Origin: Alkalihalobacterium chitinilyticum
Lineage (GTDB): Bacteria > Bacillota > Bacilli > Bacillales > Bacillaceae_F
DNA length: 64,000 nucleotides
NCBI RefSeq assembly: GCF_029028005.1
Contig: NZ_JAOTPO010000011.1
Span: forward strand, 1 to 64,000
Direction of reading: 5' to 3'
The notes beneath the pieces were generated by a model. The model was given only the letters and a program-made list of their open reading frames with translations. It was not told the DNA's origin and made no database searches. Position numbers and translations under genes: made by a program. Positions 24,321-35,181 of this stretch are shown here, piece after piece (positions within the stretch are counted from its first letter, which is position 1; each line of letters opens with the position of its first letter).

Positions 24321-24330
24321 ATGCTATAAT
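24321..24330 (+). promoter_or_regulatory. Extended -10 promoter of rlmCD
   Basis: ATGCTATAAT has a perfect TATAAT (24325-24330) with TG one base upstream. The -35 region is poor, as expected when an extended -10 is used. It lies about 37 bp before the start codon. Confidence 0.6.
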
Positions 24331-24366
24331 AAGTACACGATTTTAATGAATGACGGAGTGAACCAA

Positions 24367-25755
24367 ATGACAGATAAAAAAACGGAAGCTGTAACAATTG
24401 AAAAAGGCCAACAATTTCCACTGACGATTAAAAGACTTGGTATTAACGGTGAAGGAGTAGGTTTTTACAAAAGAAAGATCGTCTTTGTCCCAGGAGCGTT
24501 GCCAGGTGAAGTTGTAGTAGCTGAAGTAACAAAAGTAAATCCAAAGTTTGCAGAAGCAAAAATTAAAAAAATGAGAAAACCATCAGCGGATCGAGTCAAT
24601 GCGCCATGTCCTGTATACGATAAGTGTGGAGGCTGTCAGCTCCAGCATTTAAGCTATGAGGGGCAGTTGCGGGAAAAGAAAGATATCGTTAGACAAGCTT
24701 TCGAGCGGCATACGAAGATCCATCCAGATAAATTACCATTACAAGATACGATCGGAATGGAAGATCCGTGGAATTACCGTAATAAAAGTCAATTGCAAGT
24801 TGGAAAGCATAAAGAAAAAGTTTTAGCTGGGCTTTACGGTATGAATTCGCATCAATTGATTGATATATCCGACTGTATGATCCAGCATCCGATGACGAAT
24901 ACCGTCACACAACAAGTAAAGAAGATATTAGAGGATTTAAACATCTCAATCTATAACGAGAAAAAGCATAAAGGGATCATTCGTACAATTGTAACGCGTG
25001 TCGCTTTTGCCACAGGTCAAATTCAACTCGTATTAATTACGACCCAGCAAGAGATTCCGAAAAAAGATTTACTTATTGAGGAGATCAAGAAGAGATTACC
25101 TGAAGTCACATCCATCCTTCAAAATGTAAATGGCAAGAGAACGTCACTTATTTTTGGGGACGAGACGATCCACTTAGCTGGAGAAGAAGTCATCCAAGAA
25201 ACATTAGGAGATGTATCCTTCGAGTTATCGGCCCGTGCTTTCTTCCAATTGAACCCTGTCCAAACAGTGAAGCTTTATGATGAAGTAAAAAAAGCTGCAC
25301 AGCTTACGGGGCAAGAAAAAGTCATCGATGCCTACTGCGGGGTAGGGACAATCGGAATGTGGGTTGCAAAAGAAGCAGGCGAAGTCAGAGGAATGGACGT
25401 CATTGCGGAAGCGATCGATGATGCGAACGCAAATGCCAAAAAACATGGAATCAGTAACGCTCATTATGTTGTTGGACCAGCTGAAAAGCTTCTTCCTAAA
25501 TGGGTCAAAGAAGGCTGGAAACCAGATGTCGTCATCGTCGACCCGCCAAGAACAGGGTGTGACGATGCGTTGTTACGCACGATTATCGAGGTAAAACCAA
25601 AGAAAATGGTGTACGTCTCCTGTAATCCGTCTACACTGGCGAAAGACGTTAATCAGCTTACGAGAGCTGGGTTTAAGTTGAAGTATTTGCAGCCAGTGGA
25701 CATGTTCCCTCATACATCGCACGTGGAGACCGTCGCGTTGATAGAGTTGAAATAG
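24367..25755 (+). CDS. rlmCD: 23S rRNA (uracil-5-)-methyltransferase RlmCD
   Basis: The 462-residue product has an N-terminal TRAM domain ([32 protein letters not shown]), Fe-S cysteines Cys81, Cys87 and Cys90 ([12 protein letters not shown]) with a later Cys in ISDCMIQHP, and an SAM-binding methyltransferase fold ([10 protein letters not shown]). The catalytic cysteine lies in [11 protein letters not shown]. In B. subtilis, RlmCD (YefA) methylates two uridines of 23S rRNA; a paralogue, YfjO, lies near pdaA, matching the location here, so the exact assignment between the two paralogues is open. ATG at 24367 follows GGAG by eight bases. Confidence 0.9.
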   Translation: MTDKKTEAVTIEKGQQFPLTIKRLGINGEGVGFYKRKIVFVPGALPGEVVVAEVTKVNPKFAEAKIKKMRKPSADRVNAPCPVYDKCGGCQLQHLSYEGQLREKKDIVRQAFERHTKIHPDKLPLQDTIGMEDPWNYRNKSQLQVGKHKEKVLAGLYGMNSHQLIDISDCMIQHPMTNTVTQQVKKILEDLNISIYNEKKHKGIIRTIVTRVAFATGQIQLVLITTQQEIPKKDLLIEEIKKRLPEVTSILQNVNGKRTSLIFGDETIHLAGEEVIQETLGDVSFELSARAFFQLNPVQTVKLYDEVKKAAQLTGQEKVIDAYCGVGTIGMWVAKEAGEVRGMDVIAEAIDDANANAKKHGISNAHYVVGPAEKLLPKWVKEGWKPDVVIVDPPRTGCDDALLRTIIEVKPKKMVYVSCNPSTLAKDVNQLTRAGFKLKYLQPVDMFPHTSHVETVALIELK

Positions 25756-25840
25756 ACAATAAGTTGTAATAATAAGCGGTTTTAATTGTTTCTTACTAAT
25801 AATTGTTGTTTCAAGGGCAGGAAAATGATACCGAAGAAGT

Positions 25841-25876
25841 TGAGAGAGGACAGGCAGCATTCATGTCCTCTCTCTT
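25841..25876. terminator. Hairpin between rlmCD and the zinc-ribbon gene
   Basis: GAGAGAGGACA (25842-25852) pairs perfectly with TGTCCTCTCTC (25864-25874). T-runs are weak on both sides. It lies between two convergent genes and probably ends one or both. Confidence 0.6.
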
Positions 25877-25919
25877 GTTATTAATACATAGAGAACGAAA
25901 TCTTCAAATTATACGGTTA

Positions 25920-26126
25920 TCAATCTTCAATACATCGAGCTACTGGTTCTTTACACTTTTTACAGACTCCTTTAAGGAGAATGCCGTCTGAGTCATCATG
26001 TATACTATAGTTGATAATGGTTGTGACTCCACAGTTAATGCAAAATACATTACTTAGAATTTTCTGTTTGAAATCATCAGGGATACCTTTCCATTTGCGT
26101 ATAGCGTTAATATCTATCGTCGACAT
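25920..26126 (-). CDS. Small protein with two CxxC pairs
   Basis: The 68-residue product has CINC at 29-32 and CKKC at 55-58, spaced like a zinc ribbon, with strands between them (TTIINYSIHDDSDGILLKGV). I do not recognise the family. AAGGAAGGAG lies a few bases before the ATG, which strongly supports translation. It stands alone and is convergent with rlmCD. Confidence 0.75.
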   Translation of the reverse strand: MSTIDINAIRKWKGIPDDFKQKILSNVFCINCGVTTIINYSIHDDSDGILLKGVCKKCKEPVARCIED

Positions 26127-26199
26127 TTTATGGCTCCTTCCTTTGTAGTATCAATAAAATCTACCATCTTGATAAAGAAATAAGTAGGGGGAATTTTAG

Positions 26200-26442
26200 A
26201 TGCAACATCAACATGGTCTAAGTATAACCGATTTTCAGAGTACACAACACAATACAACCTTTGTTATCTTCTCAGTGTACGATGATGTTTTGGGCAAATA
26301 TTTTCAAGGTGAAGTAAAGTTTTTAGGGGGCAGACCATTTGGAGATATCATTCACCAAGAAAGATCCCCCTTATCACCCGAGTGCAGACAGTTCGTTGAA
26401 GAGACGTTGTTAGAAAAATATAACAACATGGAGTTTCAATAA
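26200..26442 (+). CDS. Small protein, unknown
   Basis: The 80-residue product starts MQHQHGLSITDFQSTQHN, then has a strand-rich part (TTFVIFSVYDDVLGKYFQGEVKFLGG) and an acidic helix at the end. No signal peptide or membrane segment is present. AGGGGG stands before the ATG and a strong terminator follows at 26512-26556, so it is a plausible single-gene unit. It diverges from the zinc-ribbon gene across 73 bp. Family not recognised. Confidence 0.7.
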   Translation: MQHQHGLSITDFQSTQHNTTFVIFSVYDDVLGKYFQGEVKFLGGRPFGDIIHQERSPLSPECRQFVEETLLEKYNNMEFQ

Positions 26443-26511
26443 TAAATAAAGTGGAATTAATAGAATAATTATCGCTATTAAAGTAAAAACAAGTTTCAGT
26501 TTTCCGTTTTT

Positions 26512-26556
26512 AGGGTATAAGTCAGGTAATATTACCTCGCTTATATCCTTTTTTTA
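26512..26556 (+). terminator. Terminator after the 80-residue protein gene
   Basis: gggtataagtcaggtaa / ttacctcgcttatatcc with a small internal mismatch, followed by seven Ts. Confidence 0.85.
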
Positions 26557-26585
26557 ATGATTTTTTAATAGTTTTGGTTTTTATT

Positions 26586-26600
26586 TAATAATTATTATAA
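26586..26600. promoter_or_regulatory. PerR-type box upstream of katG
   Basis: TAATAATTATTATAA matches the PerR/Fur consensus TTATAATNATTATAA at 14 of 15 positions. PerR represses catalase genes until peroxide oxidises it (established in B. subtilis katA). It lies just upstream of the promoter at 26608-26635. Confidence 0.7.
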
Positions 26601-26607
26601 ATAAGTA

Positions 26608-26635
26608 TTGATTTTTAATTGAAATCTGTTATCAT
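26608..26635 (+). promoter_or_regulatory. Likely sigma-A promoter of katG
   Basis: TTGATT (26608-26613) and TATCAT (26630-26635) are separated by 16 bp. The PerR-type box ends eight bases upstream of the -35, a position suited to repression. Confidence 0.5.
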
Positions 26636-26919
26636 TTAATTATAGCAAATGAGCTATAACATTTTACGAGTGATAATCTTTACCTGGAGTTGGGTTAATT
26701 ATTGTATTAACTCATCTAGATAAAAAGAAGTATGTACCTCTGGAAGCTTTACTAATTCCTTACTTTTCATCTGGTCTATCCTGCTAGGTACGAGAATACA
26801 CATATTTAAGTGAAGGGACCAAGCTCTTTGTAGGAAACCATGGAAAGTAGACTTCCACCAACTATGTCATTATTTCTTTAAATTTGAATAACATAAGTTG
26901 CTTTCGACTAGAGGTCTAA

Positions 26920-29169
<2,250 letters not shown>

Positions 29170-29177
29170 ATTAAAGA

Positions 29178-29208
29178 TAACCGCCGTCAGTTATTGATGG
29201 CGGTTTTT
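29178..29208 (+). terminator. Terminator of katG
   Basis: aaccgccgtca / tgatggcggtt (one G-T pair) followed by five Ts. Confidence 0.88.
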
Positions 29209-29494
29209 ACTTCTGCAATTTTGAAACTTATAAACAAAATAACAATGAAATTAGAGTAGTAGAATTATTCTTAGAAGAGAAATCAGCTTAATGGATCAAA
29301 ATTTCTCTTTATTTTTAAGCTGTTCTAGAAGATTACCGGAAATACTCTTATTTCACTGACAGTCATTTAAATACTTTAGAAATAAAAAAGCCCTAGCCAT
29401 TACAGATAAGCTTCTAAAAATGCAGAATTTAATAGAGCTAACAGGACAATGGCATAATAATTGTACTTCTATTCCGTTCAATATTAGGTCACAA

Positions 29495-29510
29495 ACTAAA
29501 GCGGTTTCGA
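29495..29510. promoter_or_regulatory. LacI/CcpA-type operator 1
   Basis: ACTAAAGCGGTTTCGA, an imperfect palindrome of the family shared with 29564, 29706, 29763, 31228 and 36885. Confidence 0.5.
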
Positions 29511-29563
29511 AAATATTTTTTAAAAGTATTGCATTTAAATTTAGGGGCATTTATAATGAATTT

Positions 29564-29579
29564 ACGAAAGCGGTTTCCT
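29564..29579. promoter_or_regulatory. LacI/CcpA-type operator 2
   Basis: ACGAAAGCGGTTTCCT, preceded by TTT as in operators 3 and 4. Confidence 0.5.
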
Positions 29580-29705
29580 GAAATGAATGACAGTCATAGA
29601 GGTCTCATTTCAGGGTTATATTACAAAATTAATTCAAATTGTTAGCGTTTTCCAATTAATAATTGAATAAAAATTGATGTGTAGTATTAGAATGGATACA
29701 CTTTT

Positions 29706-29721
29706 ACGAAAGTGCTTTCAT
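29706..29721. promoter_or_regulatory. LacI/CcpA-type operator 3
   Basis: ACGAAAGTGCTTTCAT, about 60 bp before the GH1 start codon; likely to overlap the promoter. Confidence 0.5.
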
Positions 29722-29762
29722 GTGACGTATATTATTTAATTATTGTATTTTTTTACTAGTTT

Positions 29763-29778
29763 ACGAAAGGGGTTTCGA
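29763..29778. promoter_or_regulatory. LacI/CcpA-type operator 4, overlapping the ribosome site
   Basis: ACGAAAGGGGTTTCGAT: the AAAGGGG inside it also serves as Shine-Dalgarno sequence of the GH1 gene whose ATG is at 29780. Confidence 0.5.
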
Positions 29779-29779
29779 T

Positions 29780-31123
29780 ATGGCTATTATACAATTTCCG
29801 AAAGATATGAAGTGGGGTGTCGCTACAGCATCATATCAAATTGAGGGTGCTGTAAATGAAGGAGGAAGAGGGGTGTCCATTTGGGATACGTTCTCTAAAA
29901 CGCCTGGGAAAGTCGTTAATGGTGACAATGGCGATGTGGCTTGCGACAGCTACCACAGATACAATGAAGACCTTGAAATTATGGAAGATTTAGGTGTTGA
30001 TTTCTACCGTTTTTCAGTGGCTTGGCCAAGGATTTTTCCGAACGGTACTGGTGAATTGAACCAAGAAGGATTAGATTATTATCATCAATTAGTAGATAGT
30101 TTGTTAGAGAAGGGGATTGAACCCATGTGTACTCTCTATCACTGGGATCTTCCTCAAGCACTTCAAGATAAGGGTGGCTGGGCCAACCGCGAGACGATTG
30201 ATGCTTACATTAACTATGCTGAAGTAATGTTTAATGAATTCAAAGGGAAAATTAAGCATTGGATTACTTTTAATGAGCCATGGTGTGTTTCGTTTTTATC
30301 TAACTTCGCAGGTATCCACGCTCCTGGAAATCAAGATCTTCAATTAGCCGTGGATGTGGCACATCACTTACATGTTGCTCATGGGAAGGCCGTCATTCGC
30401 TTCCGTGAACTTGGGGTAGAAGGGCAAATTGGTTACGCACCGAATGTGGAGTGGAACGAACCTTACAGTAATAAGCAAGAAGATATTGATGCTTGTAAAC
30501 GTGCTAATGCTTACTTCATGGACTGGTTCTTTGATCCAGTATTTAAGGGATCATACCCACAGTTCATGGTAGATTGGTTTGAAAAGAAGGGTGTTACGTT
30601 AAACATCGAAGAAGGTGACATGGAAATCATCCACCAGCCAATTGATTTCCTTGGTATTAATTACTACTCAGGCAGTGTGGGCCGTTATAAGGAAAATGAA
30701 GGATTATTCGACCATGAGAAGGTTGACACTGGTTACCTGAAAACGGATATTGGATGGAATGTCTACCCCGAAGGTTTCTACAAGGTATTAACGCATATCG
30801 GAGAGACTTATGGTGATGTGCCGATCTATATTACAGAAAATGGATCTTGTTACAATGACGAACCAGAGCATGGACAAGTGAAAGATAATAAGCGTGTCGA
30901 CTATTTAAAACAGCACTTAGTATCTTTACACAGAAGTATGGAGACAGGTGTAAATATTAAAGGATATTTAACTTGGTCGTTACTAGATAACTTCGAGTGG
31001 GCTGAAGGATACACTATGCGTTTTGGAATAGTTCACGTCAATTATCGAACTTTGGAACGTACGAAGAAAGACAGTTTCTATTGGTACAAGCAAACGATCT
31101 CAAATAATTTCTTCGAGGTATAA
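29780..31123 (+). CDS. GH1 beta-glucosidase
   Basis: The 447-residue product is a complete GH1 enzyme: acid/base Glu166 in TFNEPW and nucleophile Glu353 in YITENG, with the usual N-terminal FPKDMKWGVATASYQIEGA and the late WSLLDNFEWAEGY. There is no signal peptide, so it acts in the cytoplasm on unphosphorylated beta-glucosides, such as those brought in by the ABC importer downstream. A phospho-beta-glucosidase role is less likely because no PTS gene is nearby. The ribosome site AAAGGGG is part of an operator. Confidence 0.93.
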   Translation: MAIIQFPKDMKWGVATASYQIEGAVNEGGRGVSIWDTFSKTPGKVVNGDNGDVACDSYHRYNEDLEIMEDLGVDFYRFSVAWPRIFPNGTGELNQEGLDYYHQLVDSLLEKGIEPMCTLYHWDLPQALQDKGGWANRETIDAYINYAEVMFNEFKGKIKHWITFNEPWCVSFLSNFAGIHAPGNQDLQLAVDVAHHLHVAHGKAVIRFRELGVEGQIGYAPNVEWNEPYSNKQEDIDACKRANAYFMDWFFDPVFKGSYPQFMVDWFEKKGVTLNIEEGDMEIIHQPIDFLGINYYSGSVGRYKENEGLFDHEKVDTGYLKTDIGWNVYPEGFYKVLTHIGETYGDVPIYITENGSCYNDEPEHGQVKDNKRVDYLKQHLVSLHRSMETGVNIKGYLTWSLLDNFEWAEGYTMRFGIVHVNYRTLERTKKDSFYWYKQTISNNFFEV

Positions 31124-31227
31124 TAAATTTTTTAACTGTCATAAAGGCAATTCAAGAGGCGCTCCCTACTTTGATAGTATTTCGATTACTAATTGAGACA
31201 GGGTGTTGCCTCAGAATTCCCGCGAAA

Positions 31228-31243
31228 ACTAAAGCGCTTTAGT
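31228..31243. promoter_or_regulatory. LacI/CcpA-type operator 5, perfect palindrome
   Basis: ACTAAAGCGCTTTAGT is a perfect 16-bp palindrome, the best candidate for the consensus operator of this locus. Confidence 0.65.
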
Positions 31244-31282
31244 AAGTTCATGTTGGCTTTATGGTGTGAAATGGCATCTATG

Positions 31283-31294
31283 GTAAGCGCTTAC
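31283..31294. promoter_or_regulatory. Palindromic operator 6 (GTAAGCGCTTAC)
   Basis: A perfect 12-bp palindrome with the same GCGC centre as operator 5 but a GTAA arm, closer to the usual CcpA cre form. It may bind a different LacI-family protein. Confidence 0.55.
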
Positions 31295-31492
31295 TACGGA
31301 GGAAATAGAAGGAACCGAGATTATAATGCGAGTTACTACAAGACGGTAGCTAAGATCGAACCTTTTTATTAGAAAGCTTGCTCTATAGAAAAGAGATCTT
31401 TTGAGGAGGTGATGGAGCAGCGGATTACGATAGGGTTACTTGTTTCAGTAGTAAAAAACAAAATTTGAATTCATTCAAGGGGGAAAAGAAAA

Positions 31493-32791
31493 ATGTCTAA
31501 ATTTTTGAAACTAGCAGCATCGACAGTATTAGCTGTTTCATTCCTAGCGGCGTGTGGCGGAAACGACGATGCTCCAGAAGAGAACGTAGTTGACGACGCG
31601 GCGACAGAAACAATCGGTGATGGTGATGTCGAATTAGTATTCTGGGAGTTCGGTAACACTGGGTACGATAAATTAATTGAAGAATACGTTGCAGAGAATC
31701 CGCATGTATCTATCAACCTTCAAAACAGTGACATGAATGACTTACACGACAACTTATTTACTTCTATTTCTGCTGGATCTGGTGCGCCAGATATCACGAT
31801 GATTGAGGAAGCACAAATTGAGAGATACCGTAATGCAGAGCATGCATTTACAAATCTATTTGACCATGGTGCAGAAGCTGTAAGAGATAATTATCTTGAT
31901 TGGGTATTCCAAAACGGTGAAAATGCTGATGGCGACTTCCTATTTGGATTACCGACGGATATTGGACCAACAGTAATGTTCTATCGTACAGATGTATTTG
32001 AAGAAGCTGGTTTCGAATCTTCTCCAGAAGCAGTTTCTGAATTAGTTGCAACTTGGGATGATTTCGAGAAAGTCGCTGAGGAAATTAAAGACAAAACTGG
32101 CAAACTTATGACAGACGCTGGTGAGCTGATTTACAACGCACGTCGTGATCAAGCAACGCAGCAATATTTTAACACAGATGACGAGTTAATTATGACTGAG
32201 CACAACCAAATTAAAGATGGTTTTGAGTACGTTGCTAATTTACTTGATAAAGGTTTAGTTGGAGATATTCCTCTTTGGACTCCAGAATGGTTTTCTGGTA
32301 TGGGTGAAGGAACTTACGCAACAATGTTAGCTCCAGCTTGGATGCAAGGTGTAATCAAAGACAACAGTCCAGAACCTGGAGTTTGGTCACTCACGACAAT
32401 GCCTGAAGGAGCTGGAAACTGGGGTGGGTCGTACCTAGCTGTACCAGCTGAAAGTGAGAATGCGGAAGAAGCTTACAAGTTCATTGAGTGGTTAACATCA
32501 CCTGATCAACAATTAAAAGCATTTTTAGATTACGGATTATTCCCATCAGCTCCTGCTGTGTATGATATGCCAGAATTCTTGGAGTATGAAGATGCATACT
32601 TCGGTGGAATTGCTACGGCTCAAATATTCTCAGAAGCTGCGCAACAAGTAGTACCAGTATACAAAGGACGTTTATACTATCCAGTAGATGATGAAATGAA
32701 AGAAGCACTTGATAACGTAGCTGCTGGTGCAGACGTAAGCCAAGAGTGGGACTCTGCCCTTCAAAGAATTGAAAGAATTATCGGACGCTAA
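31493..32791 (+). CDS. Sugar ABC transporter substrate-binding lipoprotein
   Basis: The 432-residue product has a lipoprotein signal with lipobox AVSFLAAC (Cys21), an acidic linker (DDAPEENVVDDAATET) and a family 1 solute-binding fold (VELVFWEFGNTGYDKLIEEY). It includes SAGSGAPDITMIEEAQIERY and AVPAESENAEEAYKFIEWLTSPDQQ. It captures an oligosaccharide outside the membrane for the permeases at 33258 and 34187. The strongly acidic linker fits an alkaline or salty habitat, though that is only suggestive. AAGGGGG precedes the ATG. A hairpin lies 75 bp after the stop. Confidence 0.92.
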   Translation: MSKFLKLAASTVLAVSFLAACGGNDDAPEENVVDDAATETIGDGDVELVFWEFGNTGYDKLIEEYVAENPHVSINLQNSDMNDLHDNLFTSISAGSGAPDITMIEEAQIERYRNAEHAFTNLFDHGAEAVRDNYLDWVFQNGENADGDFLFGLPTDIGPTVMFYRTDVFEEAGFESSPEAVSELVATWDDFEKVAEEIKDKTGKLMTDAGELIYNARRDQATQQYFNTDDELIMTEHNQIKDGFEYVANLLDKGLVGDIPLWTPEWFSGMGEGTYATMLAPAWMQGVIKDNSPEPGVWSLTTMPEGAGNWGGSYLAVPAESENAEEAYKFIEWLTSPDQQLKAFLDYGLFPSAPAVYDMPEFLEYEDAYFGGIATAQIFSEAAQQVVPVYKGRLYYPVDDEMKEALDNVAAGADVSQEWDSALQRIERIIGR

Positions 32792-33257
32792 TAGCTTCAT
32801 GAAAGAATAGTGGGTGTCCCATAAGTACTTTCTCAAACGATGGCAATGGCTTTCGTTGATCCTTTCCCACTATGAGAATACTACTCATAGTGGGGTTTTA
32901 AAAAGTATCAGCTTCTCTCATTGCTTACAAGTTGTCGTAAAAGGATCTCGAGACAACCACAATATTATAAAGTTCTTCTATAAAGCTGTTCTAACTAGTA
33001 ACCTTGTTGGTTTCGAGGATGGCTTTACTGTAGAGATATTCTGGAAACTGATAAGAAGTATTGTATTCCGATCCAAGGACATTCTCGAAAACCAACAAGA
33101 AAGAAAAGTGTCATTGCCAATGGTTAGCTGCCCACTGAGGCGAGTAAAGTGCCTCAACGTCTATGGGCGGTCAAGCTAGACTGTTTTAAAAGTTAAAGAA
33201 TTTATCTTTACATTCATAGTAAAAACATAAAAATATTTCTGTTAGGGGGTAACAACA
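32792..33257. other. 466-bp hairpin-rich segment inside the ABC operon
   Basis: The segment starts with gggtgtcccataag, of the kind seen at ends of some insertion sequences. It contains a terminator-like hairpin (32866-32899) and a long inverted repeat (33002-33020 with 33080-33099, differing by one gap and one mismatch). A small hairpin, TGAGGC/GCCTCA, lies at 33136-33156. A 121-codon frame at 32814-33179 has no ribosome site or recognisable fold. It may be a decayed element or a MITE-like insert. Confidence 0.5.
32866..32899 (+). terminator. Terminator or attenuator after the binding-protein gene
   Basis: CCCACTATGAG / CTCATAGTGGG with a 7-base loop and GTTTTAAA. Such hairpins let binding proteins be made in excess over permeases (known for other importers); it may instead be part of the inserted segment. 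Confidence 0.65.
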
Positions 33258-34175
33258 TTGGAGACGACTAAAAAGGCCAAATGGCTAACTGAGAAACGAC
33301 GAACTGGTTTATCGGCATATTTATTTATCTCTCCATTCTTTATTTTGTTTGCCATTTTTGGATTGTTCCCAATGATATTCAGCTTTTATTTATCGTTCTT
33401 TCGCTGGGATGGTTTGAACCCGATGACATTCAACGGGTTCGATAACTTCAAATTTATTCTTAATGACCCAGTATTCTATTCGGCGATAAAAAATACGTTT
33501 ATTATCGGTTTGCTAGGAACATTGCCACAAATCATAGTAGCGATCATCATCGCTTTTGCTTTAAATTCAACACTTATACGTTTTCGTAATACATTTCGAA
33601 CGTTTATTTTCTTACCATATATCACATCAATTGTAGCTGTGGCCATTATCTTCGGGGTTGTATTTAATAATCAGCCATTTGGATTTGCCAACTATGTTCT
33701 GAGCTTTTTTGATATGGGTCCAATCCGTTGGAATGCAGAATACTGGCCGGTAAAAATAGCTATTGCCACAATGGTATTTTGGCGTTGGGTAGGATACAAC
33801 ACCATTATTTTCTTAGCTGGGATGCAAAGTATTCCTAGAGAACTTTACGAGGCAGCGAAGATGGATGGAGCAACTCTCTTTCAGCAGATACGTCTCATTA
33901 CACTCCCGATGCTGAAGCCTATTACGATGTTTGTTGTATTCACAGCAACGATCGGAAGTTTGCAGTTATTCACAGAGCCATTAATTTTCTTAGGACGAGG
34001 TTTGCGTGAAGAAGGGATTACTATGGTAGCTTACCTATGGAGAGATGCATTTGTTTACAATTCATTTGGAACCGCATCTGCAGCAGCAATTGTCCTGTTT
34101 TTCATCATCATTACACTTACGGCAATTAACCTATTCATTACGAATCGAATTGGCCGTTCGAAAAAAGTTAGTTAG
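33258..34175 (+). CDS. Sugar ABC transporter permease, MalF/UgpA type
   Basis: The 305-residue product has six membrane helices and the coupling motif YEAAKMDGATLFQQIRLITLPML (about 195-217), as in MalF-class permeases. A polar N-terminus precedes the first helix (SAYLFISPFFILFAIFG). The TTG start at 33258 has TAGGGGG about nine bases upstream. It works with the next permease to form the channel. No ATPase gene lies in the locus, so a shared MsmX-type ATPase elsewhere must drive it (family knowledge). Confidence 0.92.
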   Translation: METTKKAKWLTEKRRTGLSAYLFISPFFILFAIFGLFPMIFSFYLSFFRWDGLNPMTFNGFDNFKFILNDPVFYSAIKNTFIIGLLGTLPQIIVAIIIAFALNSTLIRFRNTFRTFIFLPYITSIVAVAIIFGVVFNNQPFGFANYVLSFFDMGPIRWNAEYWPVKIAIATMVFWRWVGYNTIIFLAGMQSIPRELYEAAKMDGATLFQQIRLITLPMLKPITMFVVFTATIGSLQLFTEPLIFLGRGLREEGITMVAYLWRDAFVYNSFGTASAAAIVLFFIIITLTAINLFITNRIGRSKKVS

Positions 34176-34186
34176 GGGGGACTATT

Positions 34187-35038
34187 ATGGCAGTCAAAAA
34201 AGAAGTTGGAGAAGGGAAATTCTCAATTAAAAAAGCATCTATCTACTTATTTTTAACCGTTGGATCTTTAGTTTCCCTGTTTCCATTTTATTATATGTTC
34301 GTGATGGCGACTCGCTTAAATAGAGAGATTAACGCAGTTCCACCACCGTTTACACCTGGGAAACATTTGGTGGAGAATTTTCAAAAGGTAACGAACAATA
34401 TCGATTTCTTCGGAGCAATGTGGAACTCCTTTTACGTTGCCACAACGATTACGATTGGAACACTATTCTTATGTTCACTCGCAGGTTATGCGTTCGCTAA
34501 GTTAGAGTTTAAAGGGAAAAATGTATTGTTCGTAATGATTTTAGTGACGATGATGGTGCCGCCGCAGTTAGGATTAATTCCACAGTACTACATCATCACG
34601 ACTCTTGGATGGTTGAATGACTTTAAAGCACTTATCATTCCTGGACTTATTAATGCATTCGGTATCTTTTGGATGAGGCAGTACATTAAAGACGGTGTGC
34701 CTTATGAAATTATTGAGGCAGCGAAAATTGACGGATGCTCTAACTTCCGAATTTATTGGAATGTTGTAGTACCAATGATACTTCCTGCTTTTGCAACGCT
34801 GGGGATCATCGTGTTCATGCACGTGTGGAACGACTTCTTATGGCCACTTGTTGTGTTACGTGATCCGTCAGTGCACACGCTGCAAGTTGCATTACGTGCG
34901 TTGAATGACGCTCGTCAAATGGACTATGGTATGATTATGTCTGGAACGTTCTGGGCGACAGTACCTTTAATTATTGTATTCTTATTATTTAATCGATTAT
35001 TTATTCAAAGCTTGTCAGAAGGTGCTGTGAAGAGTTAA
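34187..35038 (+). CDS. Sugar ABC transporter permease, MalG type
   Basis: The 283-residue product has six membrane helices and the coupling motif YEIIEAAKIDGCSNFRIYWNVVVP (about 177-200). The early ..FPFYYMFVMATRLNREI and the late ..NRLFIQSLSEGAVKS are standard for MalG-class permeases. TTAGGGGGG lies a few bases before the ATG, 11 bp after the first permease. Length is normal. Confidence 0.92.
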   Translation: MAVKKEVGEGKFSIKKASIYLFLTVGSLVSLFPFYYMFVMATRLNREINAVPPPFTPGKHLVENFQKVTNNIDFFGAMWNSFYVATTITIGTLFLCSLAGYAFAKLEFKGKNVLFVMILVTMMVPPQLGLIPQYYIITTLGWLNDFKALIIPGLINAFGIFWMRQYIKDGVPYEIIEAAKIDGCSNFRIYWNVVVPMILPAFATLGIIVFMHVWNDFLWPLVVLRDPSVHTLQVALRALNDARQMDYGMIMSGTFWATVPLIIVFLLFNRLFIQSLSEGAVKS

Positions 35039-35181
35039 TAGGTTTATTGAGACAGTTGGGCAAGTTAGAATGCTAAAGCTATATTCAAAAGTATAAACTC
35101 TTGGTGTTTCTGTCACCTAAGGTACAGGAACACCAAATAAATTCTCTACACCATACATCGAGAAAAAACGGGGTGACGAAG

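Larger units (their letters stand above)
29209..29779. other. 571-bp control region before the GH1 gene
   Basis: No gene is apparent. It carries four copies of an operator of the form AC(T/G)AAAG..(G/C)TTT (listed separately) and two copies of TGACAGTCAT (29357-29366 and 29588-29597). The region is strongly AT-rich. Confidence 0.6.
31124..31492. other. 369-bp gap before the sugar-binding protein gene
   Basis: It contains two palindromic operators (31228-31243 and 31283-31294) and an AGGAGGTGAT string at 31404-31413 with full anti-Shine-Dalgarno complementarity but no sensible gene after it (an 18-codon frame from 31412 starts too close). No terminator of the usual form was found after the GH1 stop. 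Confidence 0.6.

Noticed and set aside
32814-33179. 121-codon frame after the sugar-binding protein gene
   Set aside because: It lies over two strong inverted repeats, has no ribosome site, and its product shows no fold or motif. It was treated as part of a non-coding or decayed segment.
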